42,987 nt of DNA from CAVQZC01 sp963718315 (GTDB lineage: Bacteria; Actinomycetota; Thermoleophilia; Gaiellales; JAICJC01), in NCBI GenBank assembly GCA_963718315.1, contig CAVQZC010000014.1:1-42987 (forward strand). Reading direction: 5' to 3'. A model generated the notes under the pieces. That model was not told the DNA's origin. It was given only the letters and a program-made list of their open reading frames with translations, and did no database searches. Each line of letters begins with the position of its first letter. The stretch's first letter is position 1. Positions 41,839-42,987 of this stretch are shown here, piece after piece. The position numbers and the translations under genes are program-made.

Positions 41839-42501
41839 ATGTCTTCACACGCTTACCCCTATCCGGTGCGTGTTGAGGGGCACATGGACTCGGCCCTGTC
41901 GCGGTGGTTGTGGCTCGTCAAGTGGCTGCTGGTCGTCCCGCACGTGATCGTCCTGGCGTTCCTGTGGGTCGGCTTCCTGCTTGTGAGCGTGATCGCGTTC
42001 TTGGCGATCCTCTTCACGGGCCGGTATCCGCGGCGGCTCTTCGACTACAACGTCGGCGTCCTGCGCTGGACGTGGCGAGTCGGGTTCTACGCATTCGACG
42101 CCAACGGAACCGACCGCTATCCACCGTTCACGCTCCACGAAACGGACTACCCGGCCACGCTCACCGTCGTGTATCCGGAGCGGCTCTCCCGCGGACTGGT
42201 GCTCGTCAAGTGGTGGCTGCTGGCGATCCCGCAGTACCTGGTCGTCGGCATCATCGGCGGGCTGTCCTTCGCCTCCAACGGGGGCGGCCTGGTCGGGCTG
42301 CTGGTGCTGATCGGCGTGGTCACGCTGCTCGTTCGGGGCAGTTACCCGACCAGCATCTTCGACCTCGTGCTCGGCCTGAACCGGTGGGCGCTTCGCGTCA
42401 CCGCATACGCCGCGCTGATGACCGACGTCTACCCGCCCTTCCGGCTCGACATGGGGCCGGACGAGCCCAGCATGACGATCCCGCCAGCGGGGAACGCCTG
42501 A
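41839..42501 (+). CDS. DUF4389 membrane protein (two repeats)
   Basis: The 220-residue protein starts at ATG 41839 with GGAAGGAG 9 nt before; ATG 41830 is too near. Two tandem units each contain LVKWLLVVPHVIVLAFLWVG or LVKWWLLAIPQYLVVGIIGG, followed by FTGRYPRRLFDYNVGVLRWT or RGSYPTSIFDLVLGLNRWAL, then YPPFTLHETDYP or YPPFRLDMGPDEP. This is the duplicated DUF4389 arrangement with four TM helices. Its role is unknown. A strong terminator-like hairpin follows. Confidence 0.85.
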   Translation: MSSHAYPYPVRVEGHMDSALSRWLWLVKWLLVVPHVIVLAFLWVGFLLVSVIAFLAILFTGRYPRRLFDYNVGVLRWTWRVGFYAFDANGTDRYPPFTLHETDYPATLTVVYPERLSRGLVLVKWWLLAIPQYLVVGIIGGLSFASNGGGLVGLLVLIGVVTLLVRGSYPTSIFDLVLGLNRWALRVTAYAALMTDVYPPFRLDMGPDEPSMTIPPAGNA

Positions 42502-42513
42502 CCCGCACCCCAT

Positions 42514-42545
42514 CGCGGCCCGCTGCCTTCCAACGGCGGGCCGCG
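42514..42545 (+). terminator. Terminator hairpin after the DUF4389 gene
   Basis: CGCGGCCCGC (42514-42523) and GCGGGCCGCG (42536-42545) form a perfect 10-bp stem with a 12-nt loop, 12 nt past the stop. Confidence 0.7.
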
Positions 42546-42845
42546 GCGGTGAGCCGGTCGGGCGACCGTCGGACCGCTAGTACCTGTTGACCGGCGGCCC
42601 GACCACTCTTCGCGTCTCCCTGCCGGCGGGAAGGCGGGGAGAGCGATTCGCCGGAGGTCACTCTCTCCGCAAAGCGCCTCCTGACGACCGGCGACCCAGG
42701 GAGGGCTCCGCCGGCGAGATCCGCGCACGGAACGGACGTTTCACGCCGACTTGCGACTCCCGGGGCAAGGTGCAGCCAGATTGGTCGGACGGCGCCGTGT
42801 CGGACGAGCGCGGCGAGCCAGTGGATGCGCGTGTTTATCGGCGGG
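42546..42845. other. About 300-nt gap, nothing recognised
   Basis: Apart from the hairpin at its left edge, I see no gene or motif before the partial gene at the right edge. Confidence 0.45.
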
Positions 42846-42987
42846 TCAGTGTGGATGCTGTGATCGCACCGCTCCGCCCCAGCGCACGTAGATCCCGTTC
42901 TGGTAGGGGAGCCTCTTGTCGCGCAGTTCGGCTTCGAGGTTCGCCGCTAGGTATCGGGCTGATCGCAGCACACGTATGCTCTGAGGA
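42846..42987 (-). CDS. Partial hypothetical protein, N-terminus off the window
   Basis: The minus strand reads SIRVLRSARYLAANLEAELR, then DKRLPYQNGIYVRWGG, then AVRSQHPH and a stop at 42846. The composition is protein-like. Family and length cannot be judged because the start lies outside. Confidence 0.35.
   Translation of the reverse strand, partial: PQSIRVLRSARYLAANLEAELRDKRLPYQNGIYVRWGGAVRSQHPH

Noticed and set aside
1..42987. tRNA, rRNA, CRISPR or insertion-sequence search by eye
   Set aside because: No T-loop-like GTTCGAATC pattern, no regularly spaced repeats and no transposase motif were found.

Overview
The window is clearly high-GC with strong G/C third-position bias. Its gene content suits a soil-type actinobacterium: an F420-type nitroreductase, a DUF2252 kinase-like protein, a LURP-one-related protein, a DyP peroxidase with an encapsulin-type tail, and many lipoproteins with short lipoboxes. 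The class Thermoleophilia is my best guess, from style and a 'WFVVN'-ending surface-protein remnant. I could not test this. There is no rRNA, tRNA, CRISPR array or complete insertion sequence.

Layout. (1) 1-6765 is a catabolic cluster: two fumarylacetoacetate-hydrolase (FAH) family proteins, a carboxymuconolactone-decarboxylase (CMD) family protein, a YtcJ-like amidohydrolase, an FCD-type GntR regulator, an APC permease, a CBS-domain protein and a small membrane protein. Nearly every gene here is broken by 1-2 base indels, mostly deletions, that look like read or assembly errors. Three near-identical 12-bp sites (ATTGGATACAAT type) sit at the promoters and probably bind the GntR protein. (2) 6736-10861 (minus strand) holds a class III aminotransferase, a two-TM protein, a second APC permease and a MarR regulator, which reads as an amine or amino-acid uptake and transamination unit. 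(3) 10940-22787 is a compact, clean stretch. It contains a secreted phosphoesterase, a small lipoprotein, a fusion of a DAP/ornithine-decarboxylase-type PLP enzyme to a VOC (glyoxalase-fold) domain, secreted beta-propellers, DUF1877, DUF2252, a LURP-one-like protein, an aminoglycoside-phosphotransferase-like kinase, a DyP peroxidase ending in an encapsulin cargo peptide, and a small dimeric-barrel protein. Convergent neighbours abut or overlap at their stops. (4) 23284-27412 holds a cupin, a chimeric PIN toxin, a small membrane protein and a NarL-type two-component system, with a palindrome between the kinase and a divergent secreted protein. (5) 27413-33483 is a gene graveyard: truncated and frameshifted remnants, two diverged copies of one small domain, and a dispersed intergenic repeat. 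Interspersed are a cupin, a glycine-rich secreted protein, a mini zinc-ribbon protein and a HIT protein. (6) 33484-42501 looks like an energy/ion-stress island: PRC-barrel-like protein, universal stress protein, P2-type cation ATPase, M15 peptidase, DUF5661, heavy-metal P-type ATPase, a tiny membrane protein, a Ddn-like nitroreductase and a DUF4389 membrane protein. The USP-ATPase pair and the nitroreductase recall the mycobacterial dormancy (DosR) regulon. The window ends in a gene running off the right edge.

Most notable: the PLP-decarboxylase/VOC fusion; the orphan encapsulin-targeted peroxidase; the shared GntR operator; a hairpin abutting the ribosome site of the CBS gene; and the concentration of indels at the left end.
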